Notes under the pieces: model-generated
The model's input: the letters and a program-made list of their open reading frames with translations, nothing else
Told to the model about the DNA's origin: nothing
Database searches by the model: none
DNA from: Microcystis viridis FACHB-1342
GTDB lineage: Bacteria > Cyanobacteriota > Cyanobacteriia > Cyanobacteriales > Microcystaceae
Assembly: GCF_014698335.1 (NCBI RefSeq)
Contig: NZ_JACJSV010000018.1
Location: forward strand, 1 to 62,153
Length of the DNA stretch: 62,153 bases
Direction of reading: 5' to 3'
Program-made: the position numbers and the translations under genes
In this document: one piece after another, positions 32,851 to 42,326 of the stretch
Layout of the letters: the number at the start of each line of letters is the position of its first letter
Numbering within the stretch: position 1 is the stretch's first letter

Positions 32851-34119
32851 ATGCAACTAGAACTTTTCGATTCTAATAATTTAGAAGAAATTAATCAGGG
32901 AACCCCGCGATTAGTTTCTTTTCGAGATTTAGTGCCAGAAATCACCAGCACCAGTTATCTAACCCACAGCATCTATTATTATCCTGCCAAATTTATTCCC
33001 CAAGTGGTGAGATTTTGCCTTGATAATTACAGTAAAAAGGATGATTGGATTATCGATCCTTTTGCGGGTTCAGGTACGGTGGGTTTAGAGGCTAAACTTT
33101 GTCAAAGAAATGCAGTTTTAACTGACCTGAATTATCTTTTAAACCATATTATCCCGATTAAGATCACAGAACACCAAGAACCATTGAGTTACTCAGAGTT
33201 AGATAAAAAAATCTTAGAAGTTTTTGCCAGCAAGGATAAATTTATCCCTCAGTGGTCAAATTTAAACTATTGGTATCCAGAGGAGATTTTAGTAGTTTTA
33301 CAGAAACTTTGGGCAGGTCAAAAAAGTCTAGAACCTGATTTGTATTCCCAGATCATTCAAGCGGTTTTAGTGAAAGTTAGTAAACAGTTTTCCTATGCAG
33401 AACATACGAAACCAAAATTATTTCAATCGAAATACAAAAAATCAGATATACAAGAACTATTACAAAGAGATTGGCAAGAGGAATTAAAACGAACGATTAA
33501 AGATATGAGTTTTGAAACTTTAACCAGCGTCAATCAATATATTACCGTAACTTGGCATAATTGTAATCAAGTGCTTTTTTATGGAGGAGTAGATAGTGCC
33601 ACTTTTAAGATCGAGCAAAATCTAGAGTTAGATTGTTTAATTAGTTCACCCCCCTATCTGCAAGCACAGGAATATATCAGAACAGCAAAACTAGATTTAT
33701 ATTGGTTAGGATATACAGAAAAAGAAGTACAAAAAATCTCTAAGCTAGAAATTCCCTACCGACAGGCTACCAGATTAATCGAAACCGAAACCTTAAATCA
33801 AGTGAGATCGAGTTTAGAGAAAGAGAATTTACATAAAATACTCGATTCCTATTTTTGTCACACCATCAACGCTTTAGAAAATGCCACCAGAAAATTAAAA
33901 CAAGCTGGGAAAGCTTGCATTTTTGTCGGTAATCCGAAAGTGGATGGAGTGGAAGTAGAAACTTGGCGAATATTAGGGGAATATTTTCAGGAAAATGGCT
34001 TTATTTTTAATACCGTCTTTGAGGATAGAATTAAAACCAGACAATTATTCAAATCTCGCAAGAATAAAAATCCTGATGGCATGAAATCCGAATATTTACT
34101 AATCTTAGAGAAAAGGTAG
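32851..34119 (+). CDS. Solitary DNA methyltransferase (N4/N6 amino type)
   Basis: 422 residues. Motif [14 protein letters not shown] occurs early (about 69-81), preceded by the SYLTHSIYYYPAKFIPQV segment typical of this subgroup; motif IV is SSPPYLQAQEYIRT (about 267-280). The order I then IV with a central insert of about 190 residues differs from the beta-class enzyme at 30092. The C-terminal KACIFVGNPKVDG and GMKSEYLLILEKR complete the fold. No endonuclease gene is adjacent, so it may be an orphan regulatory or protective methyltransferase. It reads away from the restriction cluster. Confidence 0.8.
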   Translation: MQLELFDSNNLEEINQGTPRLVSFRDLVPEITSTSYLTHSIYYYPAKFIPQVVRFCLDNYSKKDDWIIDPFAGSGTVGLEAKLCQRNAVLTDLNYLLNHIIPIKITEHQEPLSYSELDKKILEVFASKDKFIPQWSNLNYWYPEEILVVLQKLWAGQKSLEPDLYSQIIQAVLVKVSKQFSYAEHTKPKLFQSKYKKSDIQELLQRDWQEELKRTIKDMSFETLTSVNQYITVTWHNCNQVLFYGGVDSATFKIEQNLELDCLISSPPYLQAQEYIRTAKLDLYWLGYTEKEVQKISKLEIPYRQATRLIETETLNQVRSSLEKENLHKILDSYFCHTINALENATRKLKQAGKACIFVGNPKVDGVEVETWRILGEYFQENGFIFNTVFEDRIKTRQLFKSRKNKNPDGMKSEYLLILEKR

Positions 34120-34701
34120 GTCTAGTTTATAGCGTTTCCCATTCACAAAAGGTACATTCTCGATCTTGAAAAGCTTAATCAGCAAAACTTTAAGTGTGCC
34201 GTACAGGTACGAGAACCCCTATATTATGTGTAAAAAACTATGTATCTAAGCACAATTAATTACACATCTAAGCCACTACTCCGTCAGACTTCTGTGGTGG
34301 TGAGCAAACAGAGAACTGAAAACTCAAATCCGATCCCTAATAGCTTTATCCCGTCTCCCGTCTCCTGTCTCGACTAGGAAATTAATTTTGCACGACTACT
34401 TATGTAAACAACAGGCTTCGATCGTTGAGATAGCGATCGCCCTTGAGGTTCGGCGATTGCAGCTTGGGTAAACATTTAGGGACTTGCGCTTTGATAATAG
34501 AGTTCTTGCATAATTAATTCTTGAGAGTTCAAAAATGACAAAAATAGACATAAAACTGCATAAAATGCCTAAATGAAGCATTTAATCGATTAATGCACAT
34601 TCTTAATTCTCCCGACGACCGGCTCCTAACCCCACCAACAAACTTTTTGCCGCAAACCCTAGCTTAACACCATAGTTCGGGAACCCGTACCGATCGAGCA
34701 G
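34120..34701. other. Intergenic region made mainly of repeat fragments
   Basis: Contains family E repeat copy 2 (about 34236-34404: CTAAGCACAATTAATTACAC to AATTTTGCACGACTACTTA), a HIP1 site (34432-34441), a family D end at 34482 (TTAGGGACTTGCGCTTTGAT), and a family F right end at about 34640-34667 (AACTTTTTGCCGCAAACCCT). Non-coding; the groES promoter begins after it. Confidence 0.6.
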
Positions 34702-34730
34702 TTGTCAGGGGGCCTCGTATTTCGGTAAAT
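34702..34730 (+). promoter_or_regulatory. groESL promoter
   Basis: TTGTCA (34702-34707), 17-bp spacer, GTAAAT (34725-34730): a group 1/2 sigma-like promoter placed immediately before the CIRCE operator, so HrcA bound to CIRCE would block the transcription start. Confidence 0.6.
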
Positions 34731-34756
34731 TAGCACTCGGAAGGTAAGAGTGCTAA
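34730..34756 (+). promoter_or_regulatory. CIRCE operator (HrcA binding site)
   Basis: TTAGCACTC, nine bases, GAGTGCTAA: a perfect match to the CIRCE consensus. It lies between the promoter and groES and predicts HrcA repression with heat-shock induction. Confidence 0.95.
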
Positions 34757-34803
34757 TCTGGAAAAGACACTTACCCAAATACAAAAGAAACGGAGGATAT
34801 TCC

Positions 34804-35115
34804 ATGGCTGCAGTCAGCATCAACGTAACAACTGTTAAACCCCTAGGCGATCGAGTTTTCGTCAAAGTTAGTCCCAGCGAAGAAAAAACCGCCGGTGGTA
34901 TTTTCCTTCCCGACGCCGCTAAAGAAAAACCCCAAATCGGGGAAGTCGTGGCCGTCGGCCCCGGCAAACGCAACGATGACGGTAGCCGTACCCCTGTAGA
35001 AGTAGGTGTGGGTGACAAAGTTCTCTACTCCAAATATGCCGGAACCGATATCAAACTTGGTGGCGAAGAATTCGTTCTCCTCTCCGAAAAAGACATTCTT
35101 GCCGCCGTTTCCTAA
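34804..35115 (+). CDS. groES: Co-chaperonin GroES
   Basis: 103 residues from the ATG at 34804 with GGAGG 8 bp upstream; the in-frame start at 34750 is within CIRCE and is excluded. [40 protein letters not shown], the mobile-loop region, and [15 protein letters not shown] are standard GroES features. It forms the heptameric lid on GroEL. groEL follows after 46 bp in the same operon. Confidence 0.97.
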   Translation: MAAVSINVTTVKPLGDRVFVKVSPSEEKTAGGIFLPDAAKEKPQIGEVVAVGPGKRNDDGSRTPVEVGVGDKVLYSKYAGTDIKLGGEEFVLLSEKDILAAVS

Positions 35116-35152
35116 TCATTTACCCTTGAAAACCCCTATTTTGCACGAATAA

Positions 35153-36787
<1,635 letters not shown>

Positions 36788-36788
36788 T

Positions 36789-37012
36789 AATTAGGGTTTG
36801 CTGAAAAAGTACGGGCGAAGCATTCGGGCAATAACCTATCGGTGAAACCGTAGATTTTTTATCCGAATGCTTCGCCCCTACAGGACGCGGGCCGATGAAG
36901 ACGCAAGGTTTTGAAGCACGATTCTCTCAAAATCTTGCACCTGTTTCGCGAGAAAAGCCACAAAACCCTTACCTTGCCTACATTTCACCTTTATTCAGCA
37001 AGCCCTAATTAG
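36789..37012 (+). repeat. Miniature element family F, copy 3, downstream of groEL
   Basis: Inverted ends AATTAGGGTTTGCTGAA (36789-36805) and TTCAGCAAGCCCTAATT (36994-37010). The interior differs from the other copies: it has the long inverted pair CGAAGCATTCGGG / CCGAATGCTTCG (near 36816 and 36863). It would be transcribed as the 3' UTR of groESL and could fold into a long hairpin. Confidence 0.75.
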
Positions 37013-37026
37013 TCTGTTTTTTCTTG

Positions 37027-37058
37027 ACTCGAGCGCTTAAATGCGATCGAGTTTTTTT
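37027..37058 (+). terminator. groESL terminator
   Basis: ACTCGAGCGC, loop TTAAAT, GCGATCGAGT followed by a run of eight T. The hairpin includes HIP1-like sequence. It lies after the family F element, so groESL mRNA probably includes that element. Confidence 0.7.
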
Positions 37059-37190
37059 TAATGAAAAAACATCACTTCGGGTTAAGGAAAGTACAATTTT
37101 ATCCCCGGCGCTTTTTCCTTGCGGTAAAATATTGATAGCTCGATCGGGTATCCCGATTTACAGCCCGCCATGCGGAACAAATCTGGATTG

Positions 37191-37343
37191 TTAAGTAGGT
37201 AGGCGTTAAAAGTTGTCAGACACCCCCCTTATCAAGGGGGGCAGGGGGGATCCCCCCCGCCTATCGGCACCCCCCTTATCAAGGGGGGCAGGGGGGATCG
37301 AACCTAAAATCCATTTTTAATTTAATTATAACCAGCTACTTAA
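37191..37343 (+). repeat. Miniature element family B, copy 2
   Basis: Starts TTAAGTAGGTAGGCGTTAAA and ends AACCAGCTACTTAA. The centre has two direct copies of CACCCCCCTTATCAAGGGGG with GCAGGGGGGATC. It ends 11 bp before the start codon of the TPR gene and thus forms its leader. The related copy at 59501-59606 has one central unit. Confidence 0.75.
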
Positions 37344-37354
37344 CTTATACCACG

Positions 37355-38992
37355 ATGTCGAAAAAAGCGAAAGGATTCGGTCAGTCGCCAACTCCCACGA
37401 GAAAATTTAAGGATTTTCTCCTTGCTTTTGGGGATTTTTATCGAAAAAATTCCAAAGATGAAACGAAGCTACAGCAATTTTTAAAAGCAAATATTAATAA
37501 ATTAGATGATTTACTTTTAGACGCTTTACCTTTAGTCTTCACAAGCTTAATCGCCGATAAATCAATAGACGAGCGAGAAATAATAGCCAGCCTTTTCGAG
37601 AATTTTGCTGTCACCATTGACAAGTTTCCGTTAGGCGATCGAGCAACAAATTTAGAATTAAGTATTACCGCTCATAATCTCAGCCTAAAAATTTACACCC
37701 GCGAGAATTCCCCCGTAGATTGGGCGGGAACCCTCAATAACCTCGCTCTCGCTTACAGCGATCGAATTCGGGGTGATCGGGCTGATAATCTGGAGAAAGC
37801 GATCGAACTGTACGGGCAAGCTTTAGAAATCTATACCCGCAAGAATTTCCCCGTAGATTGGGCGATGACCCTCAATAACCTCGCCAGCGCTTACAGCGAT
37901 CGAATTCGGGGTGATCGGGCTGATAATCTGGAGAAAGCGATCGAACTGTACGGGCAAGCTTTAGAAATCTATACCCGCAAGAATTTCCCCGTAGATTGGG
38001 CGGGAACCCTCAATAACCTCGCCAGCGCTTACAGTGATCGAATACTGGGCGATCGGTCTGAAAATCTAGAGAAAGCGATCGAACTGTACGGGCAAGCGTT
38101 AGAAGTCTATACCCGCGAGAATTTCCCCGAAAATTGGGCGATGAGTCAGCATAATTTGGCCAATGCCTATTGCGAGCGAGTTTTAGGAGAGCGGAAGGAC
38201 AATTTAGAACGGGCGATCGATCTCTACAATCAAGCCGCTCAAATCTCTACTCGTGCCGCGTTTCCCGTGCCATGGGCGGGGAATCAAGGGGATTTGGCAG
38301 AAGCTTTGATGCAACGGGATAACCCCGGCGATCTCGATACTGCGATCGCTCTACTTCAAGAAGCTCTAGAAGTCTCCCCCGCAGGTTGTCAAGATTTTAT
38401 TGACTTTCAGTATCGATTAGGAATAGCTCTTTCTCAAAGGTACGATCGCGACAAAAATTTCGACGATCTCCGACAGGCTTTAGTAGCTTATAAAACCGCC
38501 CTAGATCTGATTAGTCCCGAACATTACGATCGAAAAGATATCTGGAAAGCGCTGCCCACTACCCAAACCATTCTCGGTAGTCGTCTGGTGCGGGATGGCG
38601 AATGGCAGCAAGGGTTACAACTGTTGTTAAATAGCGTCAATCAACTTAGTACCAGTGACGATCGCCTAGCCCATGCGAACGCGCTCTACCACACCGGCCG
38701 CGCCTACGAAGTTCTGTCCGATCGAGAGAAAGCCCGTCTCTACTATCGCGATGCCCTGCGTTGGTACGAATATTTACAGGATTTACCCGGAATCGCTAAA
38801 AGTCGCACTGGATTGGGGAATGTTTTCGTATCCCAAGGACATCTAGAGAAAGGAATGGAGGAACTCGATCGAGCGAAAGCAATCTACCAACAACTACCAC
38901 AGACCGATCCCGATAAAGTGGAGGAGATAGACATTATCTATCAAGCTTCTCGACGGGCGATCGAACGACAAACCAGCGAGGTATATTTATGA
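37355..38992 (+). CDS. TPR protein, first gene of a TPR/AAA-ATPase operon
   Basis: 545 residues. Residues 1-100 are a helical cap (FKDFLLAFGDFYRKNSKDET). From about 125 are long TPR-like units of 46 residues (NNLASAYSDRIRGDRADNLE, KAIELYGQALEIYTRKNFPV, DWAGTL), three of them almost identical in DNA with an exact 138-bp period (37793, 37931, 38069), so recent expansion. Later units are diverged, ending with RLYYRDALRWYEYLQDLPGI. Such units occur in MalT- and NLR-like proteins as sensor arrays. The stop overlaps the ATPase start by 4 bp (ATGA). Function unknown. Confidence 0.8.
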   Translation: MSKKAKGFGQSPTPTRKFKDFLLAFGDFYRKNSKDETKLQQFLKANINKLDDLLLDALPLVFTSLIADKSIDEREIIASLFENFAVTIDKFPLGDRATNLELSITAHNLSLKIYTRENSPVDWAGTLNNLALAYSDRIRGDRADNLEKAIELYGQALEIYTRKNFPVDWAMTLNNLASAYSDRIRGDRADNLEKAIELYGQALEIYTRKNFPVDWAGTLNNLASAYSDRILGDRSENLEKAIELYGQALEVYTRENFPENWAMSQHNLANAYCERVLGERKDNLERAIDLYNQAAQISTRAAFPVPWAGNQGDLAEALMQRDNPGDLDTAIALLQEALEVSPAGCQDFIDFQYRLGIALSQRYDRDKNFDDLRQALVAYKTALDLISPEHYDRKDIWKALPTTQTILGSRLVRDGEWQQGLQLLLNSVNQLSTSDDRLAHANALYHTGRAYEVLSDREKARLYYRDALRWYEYLQDLPGIAKSRTGLGNVFVSQGHLEKGMEELDRAKAIYQQLPQTDPDKVEEIDIIYQASRRAIERQTSEVYL

Positions 38993-40230
38993 CAAGTGCC
39001 GATGATCTTTTTAAGCAATCCTTTGACAATATCCAACGGTTAGGACTGAAGGAAATCCCCTTTACCGAAAGCCCGATCGATTTAAACAGCGATACCCTCG
39101 ATCGTGTTTTTACCGGGCGACAAAAAGAATTGGGACGGGTGTTTAATCTGTTCCAAAGTCGCGAGCGTCGTCGGATTCTGGTTTCCGGTCGTTTAGGAAT
39201 CGGCAAAAGTGCTTTTTTACTGGAAGTATTGTCGGTTATGCGCCGCAATCGTCCGCAAATGTTGACTACCTATATATCTCTACCCGCAGGTTTAGATATC
39301 GCCACTACAGCACTGATCGCCCTCGCTAGAGCGATGCCAAATGACGATTGGGCGCAGCGTCAACTCCATCAGATGGGAATTCCCACCGCCAAAGTGTTAA
39401 AAGAACGCGGGGCGGAAGTGGGGGCTAATGCAATCCTTACGGGTAAACTTACCGAGAAAGATTTACCGATTACGAAATTTCAATATCCGACTGTGAGCTT
39501 CGATACATTGTTAGAGCGGGCGCAAAAAATATATCCGCAGGGGATTCTGATCGCGATCGATGATCTAGATAAACAAAATCCTAGTGTGGTACGGCAAATG
39601 ATGCACGACGCGCAGGGAATGTTAAAAGGTCGGGCTTGGTTTATGCTGACGGCCCACCCCATCGGGATGACGGGAGATTTATTAACCAGTGAACGCGGTT
39701 TATTTGACTTGCATTTGCCACTAGAAGAACTAGATGCCGATACCACATACCAGATGTTAATTAACTATCTCAAAAGTGCCAGAATTAACAACGATTGTAC
39801 AGATCCGAAAGATGACAGGTGTGTACTTCCCTTTTTACCAGATGCGGCAAGACGTTTTTGTGAGGTTTCTCTCGGCAAACCCCGTTTGTTCAACCGCTTG
39901 GGGAATATTGTACTCTCCACTGCGGCCGATCTTCAGGTTAAAACGATCACGATGGAAGTTCTCGAAAAAGGATTAAAAGCAGCCGAACAGGATTTCCGAC
40001 AACAAGCGGCCTTAAACGCCAAAGAGGAAAGAATTCGTCTGCTTTTGCAACGCAAAGGTAATATCTCCGACGATTCGATCACCATCGATGAGCTTGAAAG
40101 TTTAGGTTTTCGGGCATTTAGTGATATTTTGCCCTTTCTAGAAAGATTGGAAGAAGCTGATCTAGCTCAAAGGTTAAATCAAGAGGATGTGACGGTTTTC
40201 GAGCCGATCCTTCTCCCTCCGGCGGATTGA
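38989..40230 (+). CDS. AAA/STAND-like ATPase with C-terminal winged helix
   Basis: 413 residues. FTGRQKEL (41-48) is the GRxxE-type box found before Walker A in Cdc6- and STAND-like ATPases; Walker A GRLGIGKS (67-74); Walker B ILIAIDDLD (186-194); sensor-1 like MLTAHP (219-224); sensor-2 like LGKPRLFNRL (296-305). The last 80 residues look like a winged helix (RKGNISDDSITIDELESLGF, RAFSDILPFLERLEEADL). It is coupled to the TPR gene, so one protein may act as sensor and the other as switch, a split version of a STAND protein. No effector domain is visible. Alternatives: transposition helper or regulator. Confidence 0.75.
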   Translation: MTSADDLFKQSFDNIQRLGLKEIPFTESPIDLNSDTLDRVFTGRQKELGRVFNLFQSRERRRILVSGRLGIGKSAFLLEVLSVMRRNRPQMLTTYISLPAGLDIATTALIALARAMPNDDWAQRQLHQMGIPTAKVLKERGAEVGANAILTGKLTEKDLPITKFQYPTVSFDTLLERAQKIYPQGILIAIDDLDKQNPSVVRQMMHDAQGMLKGRAWFMLTAHPIGMTGDLLTSERGLFDLHLPLEELDADTTYQMLINYLKSARINNDCTDPKDDRCVLPFLPDAARRFCEVSLGKPRLFNRLGNIVLSTAADLQVKTITMEVLEKGLKAAEQDFRQQAALNAKEERIRLLLQRKGNISDDSITIDELESLGFRAFSDILPFLERLEEADLAQRLNQEDVTVFEPILLPPAD

Positions 40231-40284
40231 AGGGAAAACGAAAATACACCGGCAAAAATCGATCGCCGTTCCCAGAAAAATCCT

Positions 40285-40572
40285 TTAAGGATTTGGGATC
40301 GATCGCACCAGCAGAGTCAGAATACTGGTTAATACTGCCACTACCACGGGAATAATCAACGATTTTGCTCCCTTAAGGTCCGATACATCCTGAATTAAAG
40401 CGTCCTGTGTTCCCTCTACTTTTTCTAATCGCCTATCAATAATCTTGAGTTCGGTTTTCACCTCGGCCATATCTACTTTTAGATCGGTGAAATCTTTCTG
40501 TAAAGAGTCTAATTTTTCCGTGATATTTGTCAGGATAATTTCTAGGGAATTGGTGACGGGGGATTGACTCAT
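40285..40572 (-). CDS. Coiled-coil protein with C-terminal membrane anchor
   Basis: 95 residues from the ATG at 40572 (MSQSPVTNSLEIILTNITEK); the in-frame start at 40683 overlaps hicA and is unlikely. Coiled coil through LDSLQKDFTDLKVDMAEVKT and ELKIIDRRLEKVEGTQDALI, then one C-terminal membrane helix LIIPVVVAVLTSILTLLVRS. Same plan as the proteins at 11776 and 59714; the sequence RRLEKVEGTQ is shared with the latter. It converges on the TPR/AAA operon with 54 bp between. Function unknown. Confidence 0.7.
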   Translation of the reverse strand: MSQSPVTNSLEIILTNITEKLDSLQKDFTDLKVDMAEVKTELKIIDRRLEKVEGTQDALIQDVSDLKGAKSLIIPVVVAVLTSILTLLVRSIPNP

Positions 40573-40679
40573 CTGAATTTCGGGGAATATTCGATCGCCT
40601 AGTGGTATTGTAGGCTGATAATCGTTATTGGTAATTCTGCGATCTTTCGGGAGTGACGGAATTACAACGATCGCATTGA

Positions 40680-40886
40680 TCAAATATCTTCTTCAGAAAG
40701 TCCCGCTTGTTTCAAAAAATGCTTGAGTAATCCGATTTTTAAATCCTGGTTTCCGTGAATCGGCACAGAGATACGGGTGGGATTATCTGGCTGACAGTAA
40801 ATGTGATGGCTACCTTGAATTCTCAATAATTCCCATCCGTGACGCTCTAAAATTTTGGCGAACTTTTTCCCAGAAATCGATTTCAT
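40680..40886 (-). CDS. hicA: HicA-family mRNA interferase toxin
   Basis: 68 residues from the ATG at 40886: MKSISGKKFAKILERHGWEL, LRIQGSHHIYCQPDNPTRIS, VPIHGNQDLKIGLLKHFLKQ. The double-stranded-RNA-binding-like fold, the GSHHIY motif with catalytic His, and VPxHGNxDLKxGLLxxILKQAGL are all intact. Start overlaps the hicB stop by 4 bp (ATGA). This is the functional reference for the nonsense-mutated hicA at 12138. Confidence 0.92.
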   Translation of the reverse strand: MKSISGKKFAKILERHGWELLRIQGSHHIYCQPDNPTRISVPIHGNQDLKIGLLKHFLKQAGLSEEDI

Positions 40887-41086
40887 ATCGCTATTTCTAG
40901 AATACGAGTTTTCGGATCGGTCGGCAAGGATTCCACATCTATGGATAGACAACCTTCGATCGCCTCGTGTAAATTCTCTAGTAGTTCCTCGAAAGTTTCT
41001 GCTTGGGTGGCACAGCCGGGGAGCGCCGGGACTTCCCCCCAGAAGCCACCTTCCTCCGCCTCGTGAACGATAACTTTCATTTTCAT
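40883..41086 (-). CDS. hicB: HicB-family antitoxin
   Basis: 67 residues: MKMKVIVHEAEEGGFWGEVP, ALPGCATQAETFEELLENLH, EAIEGCL. The GGFWGEVPALPGCxTQxETxEE motif is the HicB partial RNase H fold; no separate DNA-binding domain. ATG at 41086 with GGAGATAA upstream. Precedes hicA and is coupled to it, the usual order for this short HicB type in cyanobacteria. Confidence 0.92.
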   Translation of the reverse strand: MKMKVIVHEAEEGGFWGEVPALPGCATQAETFEELLENLHEAIEGCLSIDVESLPTDPKTRILEIAI

Positions 41087-41202
41087 TGCTTATCTCCTAG
41101 ATCGATCAATGGGAGGGATGGATAGATAATTATTACCACTCCTAAAATCTAACATTTCTACGGGGTTGTGTAAATAATCAGTCTTCAATAACTGGATTTA
41201 GT

Positions 41203-41436
41203 CTAAATATTGTAGGCTGTTTTTGTAGGTGATGCAATCCTTACCAACTGACGACATTCTGTTTTAATGGCTTGTTGTAGTTCTTGTGCCTCTGAATCGC
41301 TTAAAATGTCTGAAAACTTGGCCAGAGGATGATTGTTGCCTGTTGCCTGAACTCGATGTAAAAAATCTAACACGGTTTCTATTAGATCATCAGGTGCTTG
41401 TTCGAGTTCTTGAATTAATTGTTGACGATGGTTCAT
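41203..41436 (-). CDS. Small antitoxin-like protein with altered C-terminus
   Basis: 77 residues: MNHRQQLIQELEQAPDDLIE, TVLDFLHRVQATGNNHPLAK, FSDILSDSEAQELQQAIKTE. The first 60 residues follow a common cyanobacterial VapB-like/DUF2281-like antitoxin pattern (LxQELEQAPDxLIExVLDFL). The tail CRQLVRIASPTKTAYNI does not look like the usual ending (ECRQVDxNEW), and its coding sequence runs towards a dispersed repeat at 41173-41202, so the 3' end was probably replaced. No partner toxin follows. Confidence 0.5.
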   Translation of the reverse strand: MNHRQQLIQELEQAPDDLIETVLDFLHRVQATGNNHPLAKFSDILSDSEAQELQQAIKTECRQLVRIASPTKTAYNI

Positions 41437-41454
41437 AGACAGTCTTAACGAGTA

Positions 41455-41605
41455 ATACAGTAAATGTGATGGCTACCTTGAATTTTCAATGAGGTTCTCC
41501 AATTTTGGCAAACCTTTTCCCAGAAATTGATTTTAATTGACTCATCTGAATTTTGGGGAACATTCGATCGCCTAGTACTATTGTAGGCTGATAATCGTTG
41601 CCGTT
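41455..41605 (-). pseudogene. Degraded partial duplicate of hicA and adjacent upstream region
   Basis: CAGTAAATGTGATGGCTACC, TTGAATTTTCAATGA and CCTTTTCCCAGAAATTGATT match 40795-40885 (5' half of hicA) with deletions, followed directly by TGACTCATCTGAATTTTGGG, ACATTCGATCGCCTAGTACT, matching 40565-40640. The two source segments are in the order they occur but with the rest of hicA missing. Not coding. Confidence 0.65.
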
Positions 41606-41904
41606 TCCTCTCTCTTATAACAAAGAAAAACCCACTGCCCCCAGCGTTGGTGGATATTTCGACTAATAATCAATAGATCAAAGCAAAAGTAACTGAATTT
41701 CCTGAGAAAGTGGCTAATACTAAATCGGGCTATTAAAAACTGATTATTTATTCTCCCTATTGCTTTTTGCCTCTTGCCTTTTGCCTAAAACCCATAACTT
41801 TTGTACCTCACTAGACTGAAAAACGCTATAGTATAAGCTCTTGTGCAAAAACAAAAGAGTTGAGTGTTTCCGCTCAACTCCTTGGTTATCTATGCTTGAT
41901 TCTT
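41606..41904. other. Intergenic region with hairpin and repeat fragments
   Basis: Contains the AAATCGGGCTATTAAAAACT dispersed motif (41719-41747), a short TTTTGCC-type heptamer run (41760-41785), and a stem GAGTTGAG/CTCAACTC at 41857-41880 followed by CTTGG, terminator-like without a T-run. No gene seen. Confidence 0.45.
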
Positions 41905-42324
41905 TGACACTCCCATCGGTAAAACCGAGGGATTCTTGGGCTGAATCTTGCCTCTACTAGCAATGCTAATTTTGGTCTTACATTTTCATGTCTAGTCCGA
42001 CTACACCTATAAGGCAAGCACTCTTGTGGACTACTCCCCAAGCTTAAATTCGGGTATGCCCTACCCTATTTGATTATTTTATCTCCCACATATCCCATAT
42101 TTTTTGTTAGAGGGCAGTGAGGTATTGGGTCAACCTTTTTGAGTTGGTGACACTAGCCTTTTTACAACGGTCAGTTCGCGTGCCACGACTACACATCTGA
42201 CTTTCCGCTTGCTTTCACTTTAGCACAAATTATCTTAAAACAGCAGAGTTTTAGTTGTGCTTCGCTGTTTCTATACTGGTCGGGGTTTCATCCCGTCGGT
42301 AAAACCGAGGGTCTTCACCCCGAC
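41905..42324 (-). mobile_element. Orphan IS200/IS605-type end block without transposase genes
   Basis: Minus strand left end: a hairpin GTCGGGGTGAAGACCCTCGG / CCGACGGGATGAAACCCCGAC (42324-42279). Right end: GCCCAAGAATCCCTCGGTTT, TACCGATGGGAGTGTCAA (41947-41905), which is the form of the 3' ends of IS605-group TnpB elements, where the overlapping right-end RNA serves as guide RNA scaffold. In between, about 320 bp have no ORF over 60 codons. GGGGAGTAGTCCACAAGAG (42022-42044 region) is also typical of that 3' segment. It resembles a non-autonomous palindrome-associated element. Family assignment rests on recall of end sequences. Confidence 0.5.
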
Positions 42325-42326
42325 AT

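Noticed and set aside
40855-41073. Plus-strand ORF over hicB
   Set aside because: Shadow of the clearly conserved HicB frame.
41857-41880. GAGTTGAG/CTCAACTC hairpin as a terminator
   Set aside because: No T-run and no gene ending nearby; left as part of the intergenic description.
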